Part shown: in pieces, positions 55,573 to 64,000 of the stretch | Position numbering within the stretch: the first letter of the stretch is position 1 | Layout of the letters: each line of letters begins with the position of its first letter | Source: Dyadobacter koreensis | GTDB lineage: Bacteria > Bacteroidota > Bacteroidia > Cytophagales > Spirosomataceae | Direction: 5' to 3' | NCBI RefSeq assembly: GCF_900108855.1 | Contig: NZ_FNXY01000001.1 | Location: 124,001-188,000, forward strand | Length of the DNA stretch: 64,000 bases | The notes under the pieces: model-generated | The model's input: the letters and a program-made list of their open reading frames with translations, nothing else | Told to the model about the DNA's origin: nothing | Database searches by the model: none | Position numbers and translations under genes: made by a program

Positions 55573-58500
55573 TTAAAATTTAAGATTCAGACCAAACTGA
55601 TAAGTTATTGTCGATGGGCCTGTATTGTTGATGTTTCCTGTTGTCGTGTTACTTACGTTCGTGCTGCTCGATGCATCAATACCGCTGGCTGATTCAGGAT
55701 CAAAACCATCAAATTTTGTCCAGACGAACGGGTTGAGAACATTGACATAAGCTCTCAAATCCTTTATACCAATTTTTTTGACAATACCCGACGGAAGCGT
55801 GTAACCCAGCGATATGTTCTGCACTTTTACGAACGAAATGTCCCTGTAGTATCCTACGCCATTCACACCAGCCCAGTATGGCCCGACGTTATTGGGCTGC
55901 GGGTAAGTATTTGAGCTTCTTGCCGGTGTGACCTTGTTCACAGGCATGTAGTAGTCGTTGTAGATTTTGTTTGTTCCGCGGTCACTGTAATTAATGAAGT
56001 TGCTATGAAAGGCGCTGTACACCTGCATACCCTGACGCGCAAAAAGTGAAGCGGACAGATCAAAACTTTTAAAAGTAACCTGCGTTGAAAATCCACCAGT
56101 CCATTTTGGATCTTTTTGCCCGATAATCTGACGATCATCTGAACTGCTTATCTTTCCATCATTATTTAAATCCTTCACTTTTGCCTGTCCTGGAAGCTGA
56201 CCGTATTTTACAGCGTCTGCGCGTTCACTTTCCTGCCAGATTCCATCAAAAACATAGGTGTAGTTTACGTTGATCGGCTGACCGATAAACCACCAGTTCC
56301 CTACCAGATCTTCTTTTTTATCGAGCAGGTTGACGATCGAGTTCTGGTTTCTTGAAAAATTCAAAGAAGTCGTCCAGCTGAAATCTTTTGCTCTGACATT
56401 CAGCGTCCGGATCGAAAATTCGATCCCGCGGTTACGAACTGAACCGACGTTATCTTTAATAGAAGACCAGCCCGTTTCCAGCGGGATGTTACGGTTCATC
56501 AAAATGCCTTTTGACAGTTTGTTGTAAATATCAATCGTTCCACTTATTCGGTTACGGAAAAAGCCGTAGTCAAGCCCAAGGTCAAACTCTGTTGTCCGCT
56601 CCCATGTAAGGCCCGGATTGGGAAGGCGGCTTGGACCGTATCCTAATGCTGTATTTCCGCCAAAATCATAAAATGAAGGGTCAGCCAATGTCATGTTACT
56701 TTCGTAGGCACTGATATTGTTATTATTACCTGCAACCCCTGCACTGAAACGAAGTTTCAGATCTGATAACTGGTTTACCTGTTTCAGGAAATCTTCTTCC
56801 GACAATTGCCATCCGATTGCTGCCGATGGGAACGTTGACCATTTTTGACCTTCCGCCAGTTTGGAAGATCCATCCCACCGTGTTGCCACTGTAACATAAT
56901 ACTTGTTTTTAAGCACATAATTCAACCTTGCCATGTATGAAAGAATTGAAAACTGGCTAAAAGAACTTGTTGCAGACTGACGATTCGTAGAGGATCCAAG
57001 ATTATAATAAGATGAATTAAACGGAAGATCGTTCACACGCATCCCATCGCTTTCGTACCGGTTTTTCTGCATACTGTAAAGGCCAGTGAATGTAAAATTA
57101 TGATCACCAAACGTTTTACGGATAGTTGCGATGTTATCAAAAATATAACTCATAGACTGCTCATTGCCTCTTTCGGCATCGGCCAGAAGTCCTGCGCCTA
57201 CACCTGTTAGCGAACCCCAGTAACGGCCGTTGCGTTGAAAATTCAAACTCGGCGAGAAAGTCGAACGGATATCAATCCAGCTTACCGGAGAATACTGTAG
57301 GAAAATATTTCCTACACCGAAACTACGGCGTGTATTGTTTTCAGAGTTAGGGATTTCCAAAAGCGGATTTACAGTACTTGTATAACTGGAAACAACCGTT
57401 GAATTGGGAACTGGGATTTGTCCGGGACGGAACATCAGAGAGCCATCCGGGTTGTATGGACTGAAAAAAGGCGCCATATTAAATGCGTTTCTTACCGCAT
57501 CATCACTCCCTCTTTCGGTATCTGTCAATGAAAAATTAAAGCTCATTCCGGCAGACCAGTTTTTGCTGATTTTTCCGTCGACGCTCGCTTTAAAATTGTA
57601 ACGGTCCATCGTTTCGTTCAACAAATTACCGTCTTCACCCTGATAGCCGGCTCCGATCAAATACTGAATCGATCCGTTGTCGCTCATTCCGGAAACTGTC
57701 AGCCAATGATTGGACTGCTTACCGTCTTTCAGCACAAGAGCTGGCCAATCTGTGTAGTTGTTCGTATTGATTCTTTCCAACACCACCGGATTTCCCAGCG
57801 ATCCGATTGTGTTGTCATAATTCTCGCGTCCCGCAATAATTTCCGGGGAAATGAACGTATTCTGCCGGTACTCCCAAAATTCCGGTCCGGTCATAAAATT
57901 TGGCAATCGGGCGATTTTCTTTACACCCATATATCCGTCATACGAAATCGTTGCACCGCCCCCTTTAATAGATTTTCCATTTTTAGTAGTAATCAAAATT
58001 ACCCCGTTCGAACCTCTGGAACCATAGATCGCCGTTGAAGCCGCATCTTTAAGCACGTCCATTTTAGAAATATCCTGTGGATTCAAAAAATTGATATCCG
58101 AAACAATTACTCCATCAACAACAAATAAAGGCTGACCGCCCGCAAGCGAATTCTGTCCGCGAATCTGCACTGCAAATCCAGACCCGGCGCGGCCTGAACC
58201 TGCCGATATATCCACCCCGGCAATTTGCCCCTGCGCGCCTTGAAGCGGACTGACCGTTCCTCTTTCGGCAATAGAAGCTCCTTCGATACTTCCAACGGCC
58301 GTTGCCACTTCGGTCTTACGCTGCGTTCCGTAACCGACTACCACAACTTCTTCAAGCGATTTATCTTCCGGTTGCAGTTTTACCTGAATTTCGCTTTGGT
58401 TTGCTGCAACGATTTCCTGCGAAACATAGCCAACGAAGCTAAAAACAAGCGTAGTCTGATCATCACCGATTTCAATTTCATATTTACCGTTCACGTCAGT

Positions 58501-59016
58501 AAGTGTTCCTTTTTGTGTACCTTTTATCACTACGCTGACGCCGGGTAATGTGGCATCCTTTTCATCGGTAACTACACCAGAAACCTTTCTCACTGCCGAA
58601 GCTTTCGGAGCACTTTCTGCGCCCTGGTTTTGACCAGCAACGTTATCCAGCACAATCTGGCCTCCTACTAAACGATAGGTAAGATTCAGGGGAGAGAGAA
58701 GCTCCGCGAGTACCTGCCCTAATTTCTTACCGGCAACTGAAATAGAAACGGGCTGATCCACATTGATTCTTTTAGAACTGTACACGATTCTCGCGCCGGT
58801 CTGACTTTCGATACTGTTTAAAATCTGCTCGAAACGTTGTTTTTCTGCCTTAATCGTCACCAGACGATCAGTAACTTCCTGCCGGGAAAACGCCTGTGCC
58901 TGTATGCTGCCCAAACAGCAGCACAAAACTGCCAGACTAAATAGAATGCCAAAGGCTTTTCTTAGCGGCATAATATTGCGGCAAATTCCCAAAAGTAAAG
59001 GTTCTGTTTTTTTCAT
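55573..59016 (-). CDS. SusC/RagA receptor with N-terminal STN signalling domain
   Basis: 1147 residues with a signal peptide (ending LGSIQAQ). Residues 54-125 form the Secretin/TonB short N-terminal domain (FEQILNSIESQTGARIVYSS, LNLTYRLVGGQIVLDN), then a CarboxypepD_reg-like domain (about 144-215), the signature SLEEVVVVGYGTQRK (220-234), the plug (LFVVDGVIVSDI, MDVLKDAASTAIYGSRGSNG) and the barrel. The STN domain should contact the FecR protein encoded just upstream, so ligand binding would free the ECF sigma factor. It thus serves as both importer and sensor. Confidence 0.96.
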   Translation of the reverse strand: MKKTEPLLLGICRNIMPLRKAFGILFSLAVLCCCLGSIQAQAFSRQEVTDRLVTIKAEKQRFEQILNSIESQTGARIVYSSKRINVDQPVSISVAGKKLGQVLAELLSPLNLTYRLVGGQIVLDNVAGQNQGAESAPKASAVRKVSGVVTDEKDATLPGVSVVIKGTQKGTLTDVNGKYEIEIGDDQTTLVFSFVGYVSQEIVAANQSEIQVKLQPEDKSLEEVVVVGYGTQRKTEVATAVGSIEGASIAERGTVSPLQGAQGQIAGVDISAGSGRAGSGFAVQIRGQNSLAGGQPLFVVDGVIVSDINFLNPQDISKMDVLKDAASTAIYGSRGSNGVILITTKNGKSIKGGGATISYDGYMGVKKIARLPNFMTGPEFWEYRQNTFISPEIIAGRENYDNTIGSLGNPVVLERINTNNYTDWPALVLKDGKQSNHWLTVSGMSDNGSIQYLIGAGYQGEDGNLLNETMDRYNFKASVDGKISKNWSAGMSFNFSLTDTERGSDDAVRNAFNMAPFFSPYNPDGSLMFRPGQIPVPNSTVVSSYTSTVNPLLEIPNSENNTRRSFGVGNIFLQYSPVSWIDIRSTFSPSLNFQRNGRYWGSLTGVGAGLLADAERGNEQSMSYIFDNIATIRKTFGDHNFTFTGLYSMQKNRYESDGMRVNDLPFNSSYYNLGSSTNRQSATSSFSQFSILSYMARLNYVLKNKYYVTVATRWDGSSKLAEGQKWSTFPSAAIGWQLSEEDFLKQVNQLSDLKLRFSAGVAGNNNNISAYESNMTLADPSFYDFGGNTALGYGPSRLPNPGLTWERTTEFDLGLDYGFFRNRISGTIDIYNKLSKGILMNRNIPLETGWSSIKDNVGSVRNRGIEFSIRTLNVRAKDFSWTTSLNFSRNQNSIVNLLDKKEDLVGNWWFIGQPINVNYTYVFDGIWQESERADAVKYGQLPGQAKVKDLNNDGKISSSDDRQIIGQKDPKWTGGFSTQVTFKSFDLSASLFARQGMQVYSAFHSNFINYSDRGTNKIYNDYYMPVNKVTPARSSNTYPQPNNVGPYWAGVNGVGYYRDISFVKVQNISLGYTLPSGIVKKIGIKDLRAYVNVLNPFVWTKFDGFDPESASGIDASSSTNVSNTTTGNINNTGPSTITYQFGLNLKF

Positions 59017-59172
59017 ACCTTTAAAAAGTTTTATTAAATGGTTTTTTGATAAAATGAGCTTGTCTCTGCGTTCCGATTCGCTGTCTTTCGCAGAGCGTTT
59101 TCAACCGCTGGTCCATGTTCGCTGCATGGCCAGCTTTTTTTCAGATGAATTGCGCTTACATAGATTTGCTGG

Positions 59173-60213
59173 TTAAGTTTTAGTTGTAATGTGGTGATCC
59201 TTACAGCCCTTACCGGCGACCAGAATCGAAGTTCCCTTTATTTTGTAGCTCGCATTTAGCGCCGCACAGATAATATCCAGCTGCGTATAGAGTGGCTGTC
59301 CGGTAAGGTTCGCTGTCAGCGGACATGCAGCCATTTGTCTGTTTTGCAGAATAATTTCAATACCATATGAAGTGTGCAGATTTTCCAAAACTTTTGAAAG
59401 CGGCGTGTTGTAAAATTTAAAACGATCGCTGCTTCCTGCGTCGGCAATCATTCGGGGCGTTTCAACAAGGCTGGTTACAAATTTGTGTGCGCCTGGAAAA
59501 AATTTAGTCTGCTGATTTGGCTTTAAAACCACATTGTTAGCGGGTGCCCTTTGGTCCTTTGAATTTTCGTAAACCGCCACTGCACCCGACACGACTTCGA
59601 CCTGCGGGGTTTGAGCACCTTTTTGTTCTTCAACATAAAACTGCGTTCCCAAAACTCTGGTGATCATATGATCGGAATAAACAAAAAATGGTTTTTCCGG
59701 ATTTCTGGCTACATCAAAAAAAGCTTTCCCTTTCAAAAATACCATCCGTTTACCCTGGCTGAAATGAGCAGGATATTTCACCCAACCTCCCGGCGAAAGA
59801 TTAACGACACTACCATCTTCAAGGTTAATGGTTTCATTCTGGGTGGAATTATTTTCGCGTTCAAGCCAGGTGGAAGCCACTGTTTGCTGATCAAAAAACG
59901 CAGACATCAGCTGATGACGGTACAAGATACTGATTGTGGCAATTGCTACGATCGAGGCAGCAAGCCCGATCCATAGCAATCGTATATTTCCCGAAGATCC
60001 GCCTCCCTGCGAAGGCTTCACAGATTCCTGTATCTTCATGTGAAGCTGATCCCACATTTTCTCTTCCAGCATATGCCAGTCTGGTTCCTGCTCATTGCCC
60101 AGCGGTTCATCACCAAGCAGGCCAAACCAATTTTCAACAAACTGTTTTTCCTGCGGAGTACATTCTCCCCTGTTGTATTTTTGAAGCAGGTCTGAAAACT
60201 GTTTGCGGCTCAT
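59173..60213 (-). CDS. FecR-like anti-sigma factor
   Basis: 346 residues. A cytoplasmic N-terminal part (MSRKQFSDLLQKYNRGECTP) is followed by one transmembrane helix (about 79-98, LLWIGLAASIVAIATISIL), a periplasmic FecR domain (NLEDGSVVNLSPGGWVKYP, KGKAFFDVARNPEKPFFVYS) and a C-terminal DUF4974/STN-like domain (FYNTPLSKVLENLHTSYGIE). It sequesters the ECF sigma factor encoded upstream and receives the signal from the STN domain of the SusC receptor. Confidence 0.95.
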   Translation of the reverse strand: MSRKQFSDLLQKYNRGECTPQEKQFVENWFGLLGDEPLGNEQEPDWHMLEEKMWDQLHMKIQESVKPSQGGGSSGNIRLLWIGLAASIVAIATISILYRHQLMSAFFDQQTVASTWLERENNSTQNETINLEDGSVVNLSPGGWVKYPAHFSQGKRMVFLKGKAFFDVARNPEKPFFVYSDHMITRVLGTQFYVEEQKGAQTPQVEVVSGAVAVYENSKDQRAPANNVVLKPNQQTKFFPGAHKFVTSLVETPRMIADAGSSDRFKFYNTPLSKVLENLHTSYGIEIILQNRQMAACPLTANLTGQPLYTQLDIICAALNASYKIKGTSILVAGKGCKDHHITTKT

Positions 60214-60397
60214 TCGTTCTGGCTATGAAATTTTTGTTCTAACTATACAGTCAAACAATTCGTCAATGCACCGCAATAATTTTATAAATTCAATAAATAT
60301 TTATAACAAAAAGCACACTGATTTAAAATATTCTTCGATTATTACTATTTTGACATCGAAAAAGTTTATCAGGGGACAAGATGTAGAATAAGGAAAT

Positions 60398-60946
60398 TTA
60401 TAGATAATCGTCCAGATAGATCCGAAGAGTCTGAACTACTTTGCTTAAACGAAGCTCTACCGTTCGCTGGGGAATTCCGAGCTTACATGAAATTTCTTTC
60501 GCGGAGTGACATTCTATTCTGTGCATCCGGAAAATTTGCTGCGAGCTTTCCGGAAATGAGCACAGGACTTTTTCTACACTGGCCATCAAATCGGTAAATT
60601 CGACCTGCTCTTCGGTGCAGCTGATTTCATGTCGATAGTATTGGTGAACATGCATCTCAAACTTTTCATGCAGCATCGACAGACGGATGTGATTGATGCA
60701 ACCATACCGCACGGCGGTTACCAGGTATGCTTCGAGATTATCAACATTGAGCAGTTCTTTACGCTCCCAAAGTTTCAAAAATATATCCTGAACGATTCCC
60801 TCAACCACGGCACGGTCATTGACCTTTTTGAGGGCAATGGAAAAAAGTTTTTTCCAAAATCTGGAATATATCTCCTTAAAGGCAAGCTGATCACCTTTCC
60901 GAAGACGCTCAACCAAAACTTCATCAGAAGATTGTAAAATGCTCAT
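60398..60946 (-). CDS. ECF RNA polymerase sigma factor
   Basis: 182 residues. Sigma region 2 is clear (FKEIYSRFWKKLFSIALKKV, VQDIFLKLWERKELL), as is region 4 (IECHSAKEISCKLGIPQRTV). This is the Bacteroidota FecI-like ECF type that accompanies FecR and a TonB receptor. It should transcribe the locus below it, beginning with the SusC gene. Start chosen at ATG 60946; a 184-base gap separates it from the fecR-type gene. Confidence 0.94.
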   Translation of the reverse strand: MSILQSSDEVLVERLRKGDQLAFKEIYSRFWKKLFSIALKKVNDRAVVEGIVQDIFLKLWERKELLNVDNLEAYLVTAVRYGCINHIRLSMLHEKFEMHVHQYYRHEISCTEEQVEFTDLMASVEKVLCSFPESSQQIFRMHRIECHSAKEISCKLGIPQRTVELRLSKVVQTLRIYLDDYL

Positions 60947-61433
60947 TTGCTTTGCGAGGTGAAATTAGAAAGTGATCAACAATTGAACTATTCCCAGAAC
61001 AGTATCGATCATCTTTATTGGCCTAAAAGTAAGTAAAACAGCTTTTGAACTATAAACAAGATGCTTACCAAGTTTTTCTATGCAACCGTTATCGGGAACG
61101 TTATCAATTCTGAAAAATCTAAATTTTAGAGTACTTTTTTATATTAAATTTACATTTCTGCCCTAAAAATGATCACATGTGTAAAATTGACAATTGAATT
61201 TTTTGAAGAATTAACGTTAATTTATAAGCTACCTTTGTTCGAAGAATGTGCGTTGATCTTGCTTTATCGACGTTTTGTAAAAGTATTATTTTAACCAGAG
61301 GCCGGCCGCTTGCCGCGGAATATAACCATCTGTATTTTCCTCGCTTTTAACGATCATGTAAACATGTAGTCAAATCAAAATTTTGTTTTTACAAAATACA
61401 ATTGTAAATTTACAACTGTAAAAAAAATGGTTT
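60947..61433. other. AT-rich leader region, 487 bases
   Basis: Non-coding on both strands. It separates the minus-strand sigma gene from the plus-strand DUF932-like gene. TACCTTTG (61230-61237) matches the -7 consensus TAnnTTTG with a TTTG at 61202, but the gap of 24 is long. A 14-base palindrome is listed separately. Confidence 0.5.
61402..61415 (+). promoter_or_regulatory. 14-base perfect palindrome before DUF932-like gene
   Basis: TTGTAAATTTACAA reads the same on both strands and ends 18 bases before the ATG at 61434. Flanking repeats of TTTTTACAAAA type make this whole leader dyad-rich. It looks like an operator, but the binding protein is unknown. Confidence 0.5.
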
Positions 61434-62408
61434 ATGACGTATTTAAGTGCTCAACCTTATATCACTGACTCCTGGAATGATATCTGTTATCCTGTCAATC
61501 CTGTATGGCTATCGGATATACTTCCAGATTACGACATTATAGCTACGGATCGTCAGCAGCTCATCGTTGGAGAGCCGATCGGAGGCAGAAAAACGGTGTT
61601 CGGCATCCAAAGCGCCGACTACGCCATTATCCCAAACGCCCTGATTAAACAGGTGGTCGAAAAACTGTTCACGAACTACGCGCTTCAAATTAAATATACA
61701 TCCACAGGTGAATTTAGTATCAGCATAATTTTCCCTCAGAGTATTTCCATTGGCGGCGAGAATGTTCAGCGTAGCATCATTCTGACCAATAGTTACAATG
61801 GAAAAACGCCGTTTACAATTCAGGGACAGACGCTCACATCTATGATGGATAACAACATTGCTGTCGGCAGCAGTATGTACAGGGATATATGTAAGAATGC
61901 CCTGATGGGCTGGGCAGACTCATTTGGAGAGCTGTCCTCTTACCGCAACTGGCTGAGCCGTGACATATCCGGAAAGGAAAAACCCAAAAAACTTAAAGGT
62001 CAACCAGTTGAAAAAGTGCACCAAGCGAAGGGACAGCTTCGGAAGATTCAGCACAGCAGGCTGAGCCCTGAGCTGTTTCAAGAGCAATTATATCAGATGC
62101 TGGCCAGTCAAGTCCCGAAGAGTTCTACACTTACTGAAACAATATATGAGCACTTGCAGCAGCGAACAGTTGAAAAGACGGACGAAAAGATTTTAAAGGC
62201 ATTGCCCATACCAGTTCAGTTGGCCAAGCAGGCCCATGAGCGACTAAGATTAGAGCAGCGGCTGTTGGGTACCGATCCTTCTTATTGGCTTATGTATAAT
62301 GCCGTCAATCACGCGCTTTTCAATGCACGCAGCAGCTTGACGCTGAACGACCGCTACAAACTGGACGAGCGCGTTTTTCATCAAATCGCGGCCAGCTCTT
62401 TTGCATAA
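61434..62408 (+). CDS. DUF932-like protein
   Basis: 324 residues. The layout resembles the phage/plasmid-associated DUF932 family: an N-terminal domain with GEPIGGRKTVFGIQSADYAI, a middle part (RSIILTNSYNGKTPFTIQGQ) and the C-terminal SYWLMYNAVNHALFNAR with LDERVFHQIAASS. No signal or membrane segment. DUF932 proteins are found on mobile elements, often beside antirestriction or replication genes, but their role is unknown. Here it leads a short accessory gene run. The family match is by eye. Confidence 0.6.
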   Translation: MTYLSAQPYITDSWNDICYPVNPVWLSDILPDYDIIATDRQQLIVGEPIGGRKTVFGIQSADYAIIPNALIKQVVEKLFTNYALQIKYTSTGEFSISIIFPQSISIGGENVQRSIILTNSYNGKTPFTIQGQTLTSMMDNNIAVGSSMYRDICKNALMGWADSFGELSSYRNWLSRDISGKEKPKKLKGQPVEKVHQAKGQLRKIQHSRLSPELFQEQLYQMLASQVPKSSTLTETIYEHLQQRTVEKTDEKILKALPIPVQLAKQAHERLRLEQRLLGTDPSYWLMYNAVNHALFNARSSLTLNDRYKLDERVFHQIAASSFA

Positions 62409-62450
62409 AAAAAATAAATCATCATCAACTAAAAACCATCTTGCATCAAC

Positions 62451-62774
62451 ATGTCCACAGAATCGACCACCATTCACAAGGCATTGTTAAAAGTAGAAAA
62501 CGTATTCCAGAAATCAGGAAGAAAAAAAATTAATTCAACTGCTGAAGAAACCGATGTCTATGTGACTTTTATTTTGGAAAACACAGATTTACTAGGTCAA
62601 ATTTCCCGGATCTACCAAAGTTCAGATAAGGCAGCGAAAGCTCTGCTGATTGACGATGCAGCAACAAACCGATTTTTAAAAATCCTGTCTCGCGTTGCGA
62701 ACGGAAATGAAGGAGTATCAAGGCAGGAACGCCTATTTGTCTATCAGTTCTGGTCGGCTTTTCAAAAAATTTAA
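62451..62774 (+). CDS. Hypothetical protein
   Basis: 107 residues, helical and soluble (TDVYVTFILENTDLLGQISR, AAKALLIDDAATNRFLKILS). It begins 43 bases after the DUF932-like gene, probably in the same transcript. No family was recognised. The only visible link is its position between a mobile-element-type gene and a Rnk-like gene. Confidence 0.6.
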   Translation: MSTESTTIHKALLKVENVFQKSGRKKINSTAEETDVYVTFILENTDLLGQISRIYQSSDKAAKALLIDDAATNRFLKILSRVANGNEGVSRQERLFVYQFWSAFQKI

Positions 62775-62904
62775 AAGATGGCCCTGCCCTTCAAGATATT
62801 TCCTTTGTCGTACCCTGCTCACATTTAGAATGATGCCGGCTTACATAATTCAATGCAAGCGGCGACCAGTAGCCTGATCAAGTTTAGATTAAATTTAACT
62901 GATT

Positions 62905-63297
62905 ATGAACAACCTGAAAAACAATGTCATATTAGGAGAAGACGATTTTCGCATGCTAAAACAGTACGCAGAGAGTTTTTCGCGCAGTTCCAAGGACAAT
63001 GAAATGTCACTTTCCTACGAACTGAACAGAGCAATCGTCGTCGAGAATAATGAATTGCCCGCAGATAGTATTCGTTTAAATTCCTACGTAAGGGTAAGGG
63101 AGCTGACAACCGATAAGGAAATGGAATTTTCAATTGTCATGCCTGCATTTGCCGATTTCAAACAAAAGAAAATTTCGGTTCTGACCCCGATGGGAGCAGC
63201 CTTAATCGGTCTTTGTAAAGGAGAAACCGTAGAATGGAAAATGCCGGCAGGTATGAAAAAATTTGAAATACTTGATGTGATCCAGAGTCAGGAATAG
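62905..63297 (+). CDS. Rnk/GreA C-terminal-domain-like protein
   Basis: 130 residues. An N-terminal coiled-coil segment (EDDFRMLKQYAESFSR) is shorter than in GreA. The C-terminal GreA/GreB FKBP-like domain is clear: IRLNSYVRVRELTTDKEMEF, ISVLTPMGAALIGLCKGETV, and EWKMPAGMKKFEILDVIQ. This is the stand-alone type related to Rnk, which binds RNA polymerase near the secondary channel. It may modulate transcription; no Gre-type acidic tip is visible. Confidence 0.8.
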   Translation: MNNLKNNVILGEDDFRMLKQYAESFSRSSKDNEMSLSYELNRAIVVENNELPADSIRLNSYVRVRELTTDKEMEFSIVMPAFADFKQKKISVLTPMGAALIGLCKGETVEWKMPAGMKKFEILDVIQSQE

Positions 63298-63353
63298 ATG
63301 CGTGTAAATCGTTTGGTAATAGCATTAGCTTTTGCAATCAAAACAGCATAGTT

Positions 63354-63473
63354 ATGTATAAAAAAGCACTAATAAAACAGGGGAAAAGATCAGCGGAAGC
63401 AATCTTTTCTGCGCTGATCTGCGCTATTTCGATTATTGCAATTTATATCACTTTTTGCTTATTCATCTGCTGA
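63354..63473 (+). CDS. 39-residue membrane peptide
   Basis: ATG to TGA, 39 codons: a basic start (YKKALIKQGKRSAEA) followed by one long hydrophobic helix (LICAISIIAIYITFCLFIC). The shape is that of a small inner-membrane protein. It lies 56 bases after the Rnk-like gene and before a terminator. Coding status is plausible but unproven. Confidence 0.4.
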   Translation: MYKKALIKQGKRSAEAIFSALICAISIIAIYITFCLFIC

Positions 63474-63511
63474 GTTTGGAAGCGGATTTCTGAATTAACT
63501 TCTGACATAAC

Positions 63512-63560
63512 AAAGGTCACTTAGCTTTCAAAACGTCAGCCAAGTGGCCTTCGTTTTTTA
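63512..63560 (+). terminator. Terminator closing the accessory operon
   Basis: Arms AAAGGTCACTTAG (about 63512-63524) and CCAAGTGGCCTT (about 63540-63551) pair with one G-U, then CGTTTTTTA. It ends at the stop codon of the convergent membrane protein gene. Confidence 0.6.
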
Positions 63561-64000
63561 TTTAAACCAGAACAAAAGCGGAAATAAAAATGTGACGATC
63601 AGGGCCCAGACAAAATAGACGGGCAGATACTGCGATATAACTTTCCCTACCCCGGATATTGGTGCACTTTTTGACAATACTTTGTAAAGTTGACCAGTGA
63701 CCAGAATCAAGTTTATCAGAATAAAAACATTTCCACCAAGTACCGCTGCTCTGTTCGGGGTTATTCCCCATGCGGAAATCCTGAACAAAATCGCTGAAAG
63801 TGCAATGCCGTTAACTAATGCAGTGATAATCGACAGCAAAAAGAGAACCCATACCCCGGCTCGGTGGGACTCTGTTTCGGAAGTCTCCGCGACTGAAAAA
63901 AATATAATGGCCATAACTCCAACCAGCAGTGCGTTAAAAACCATCAGGAATTCTCTGTCGCTATAAGGATTTTTACCTGAGTAGGCAATCGCTATTAAAT
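63558..64000 (-). CDS. DUF4153-like membrane protein, C-terminal part (runs off window end)
   Basis: At least 146 residues and open to the window edge; the ATG at 63944 is internal, since the frame continues upstream without a stop. A helix-rich membrane protein: a segment YSGKNPYSDREFLMVFNALL, then helices (VLFLLSIITALVNGIAL, VLGGNVFILINLILVTG) and a last helix (YLPVYFVWALIVTFLFPLL). The PYSDREFL segment resembles the C-terminal core of DUF4153 proteins, which have no known function. No signal can be assigned. Confidence 0.7.
   Translation of the reverse strand, partial: LIAIAYSGKNPYSDREFLMVFNALLVGVMAIIFFSVAETSETESHRAGVWVLFLLSIITALVNGIALSAILFRISAWGITPNRAAVLGGNVFILINLILVTGQLYKVLSKSAPISGVGKVISQYLPVYFVWALIVTFLFPLLFWFK

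Overview
The window looks like a chromosomal segment of a soil- or plant-associated member of the Bacteroidota, most likely Cytophagales/Spirosomaceae (Dyadobacter-like). Evidence: SusC/SusD pairs, an ECF sigma/FecR/STN-type TonB receptor cascade, T9SS C-terminal sorting modules, TPR-HTH regulators, DUF885 and DUF1080 proteins, a Tat-exported Gfo/Idh/MocA oxidoreductase, and initiation regions without Shine-Dalgarno sequences. Genus-level placement is inference. I found no rRNA, tRNA, CRISPR array, insertion sequence or integrase.

Layout. 1-3.3 kb: 5' part of a TonB-dependent receptor, a membrane TPR-HTH regulator and a small charged protein. 3.4-13.3 kb: Gfo/Idh oxidoreductase, PAP2 phosphatase, lipoprotein, acyl-CoA dehydrogenase-like protein, GH5-like hydrolase, AEC transporter with a FAD/NAD(P)-binding protein, AI-2E permease and transglutaminase. 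13.5-18.6 kb: a degenerate kinase-like protein, a shattered acyltransferase-3 pseudogene, and a two-component pair whose kinase carries an ethylene-receptor-like membrane domain. 18.6-23.4 kb: DUF1080 protein, ABC exporter, an ArsR regulator coupled to an SRPBCC gene broken by one amber codon, and a CPBP protease. 23.5-28.1 kb: CE15-like esterase, NarL-type regulator facing a histidine kinase, and a run of small membrane proteins.

28.7-39.4 kb is a plus-strand block: S9 peptidase, a multidomain ThuA/beta-propeller/HEAT/cupredoxin lipoprotein, SusC and SusD, closed by a strong terminator. 39.4-49.4 kb: DUF885 protein, second AI-2E permease, beta-barrel protein, a secreted ice-binding-like protein with a T9SS tail, HU-like protein, GAF protein and a second T9SS-tailed protein. 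49.5-60.9 kb is an all-minus polysaccharide utilisation locus: ECF sigma, FecR, STN-SusC, SusD, GH28, GH43 and an alpha/beta hydrolase, best explained as pectin/arabinan uptake under trans-envelope sigma control. 61.4-63.5 kb: an AT-rich palindromic leader and a DUF932-like gene (a family common on phages and plasmids), an orphan, a Rnk/GreA-C-like protein and a membrane peptide. The last gene, a DUF4153-like membrane protein, runs off the window.

Most notable: the ethylene-receptor-like histidine kinase, the single-codon-broken ArsR/SRPBCC operon with a palindrome over its promoter, the cupredoxin-tailed ThuA lipoprotein, the ice-binding protein, and an unannotated run of tiny membrane-protein genes. 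I saw no wholly new defence or mobile system.
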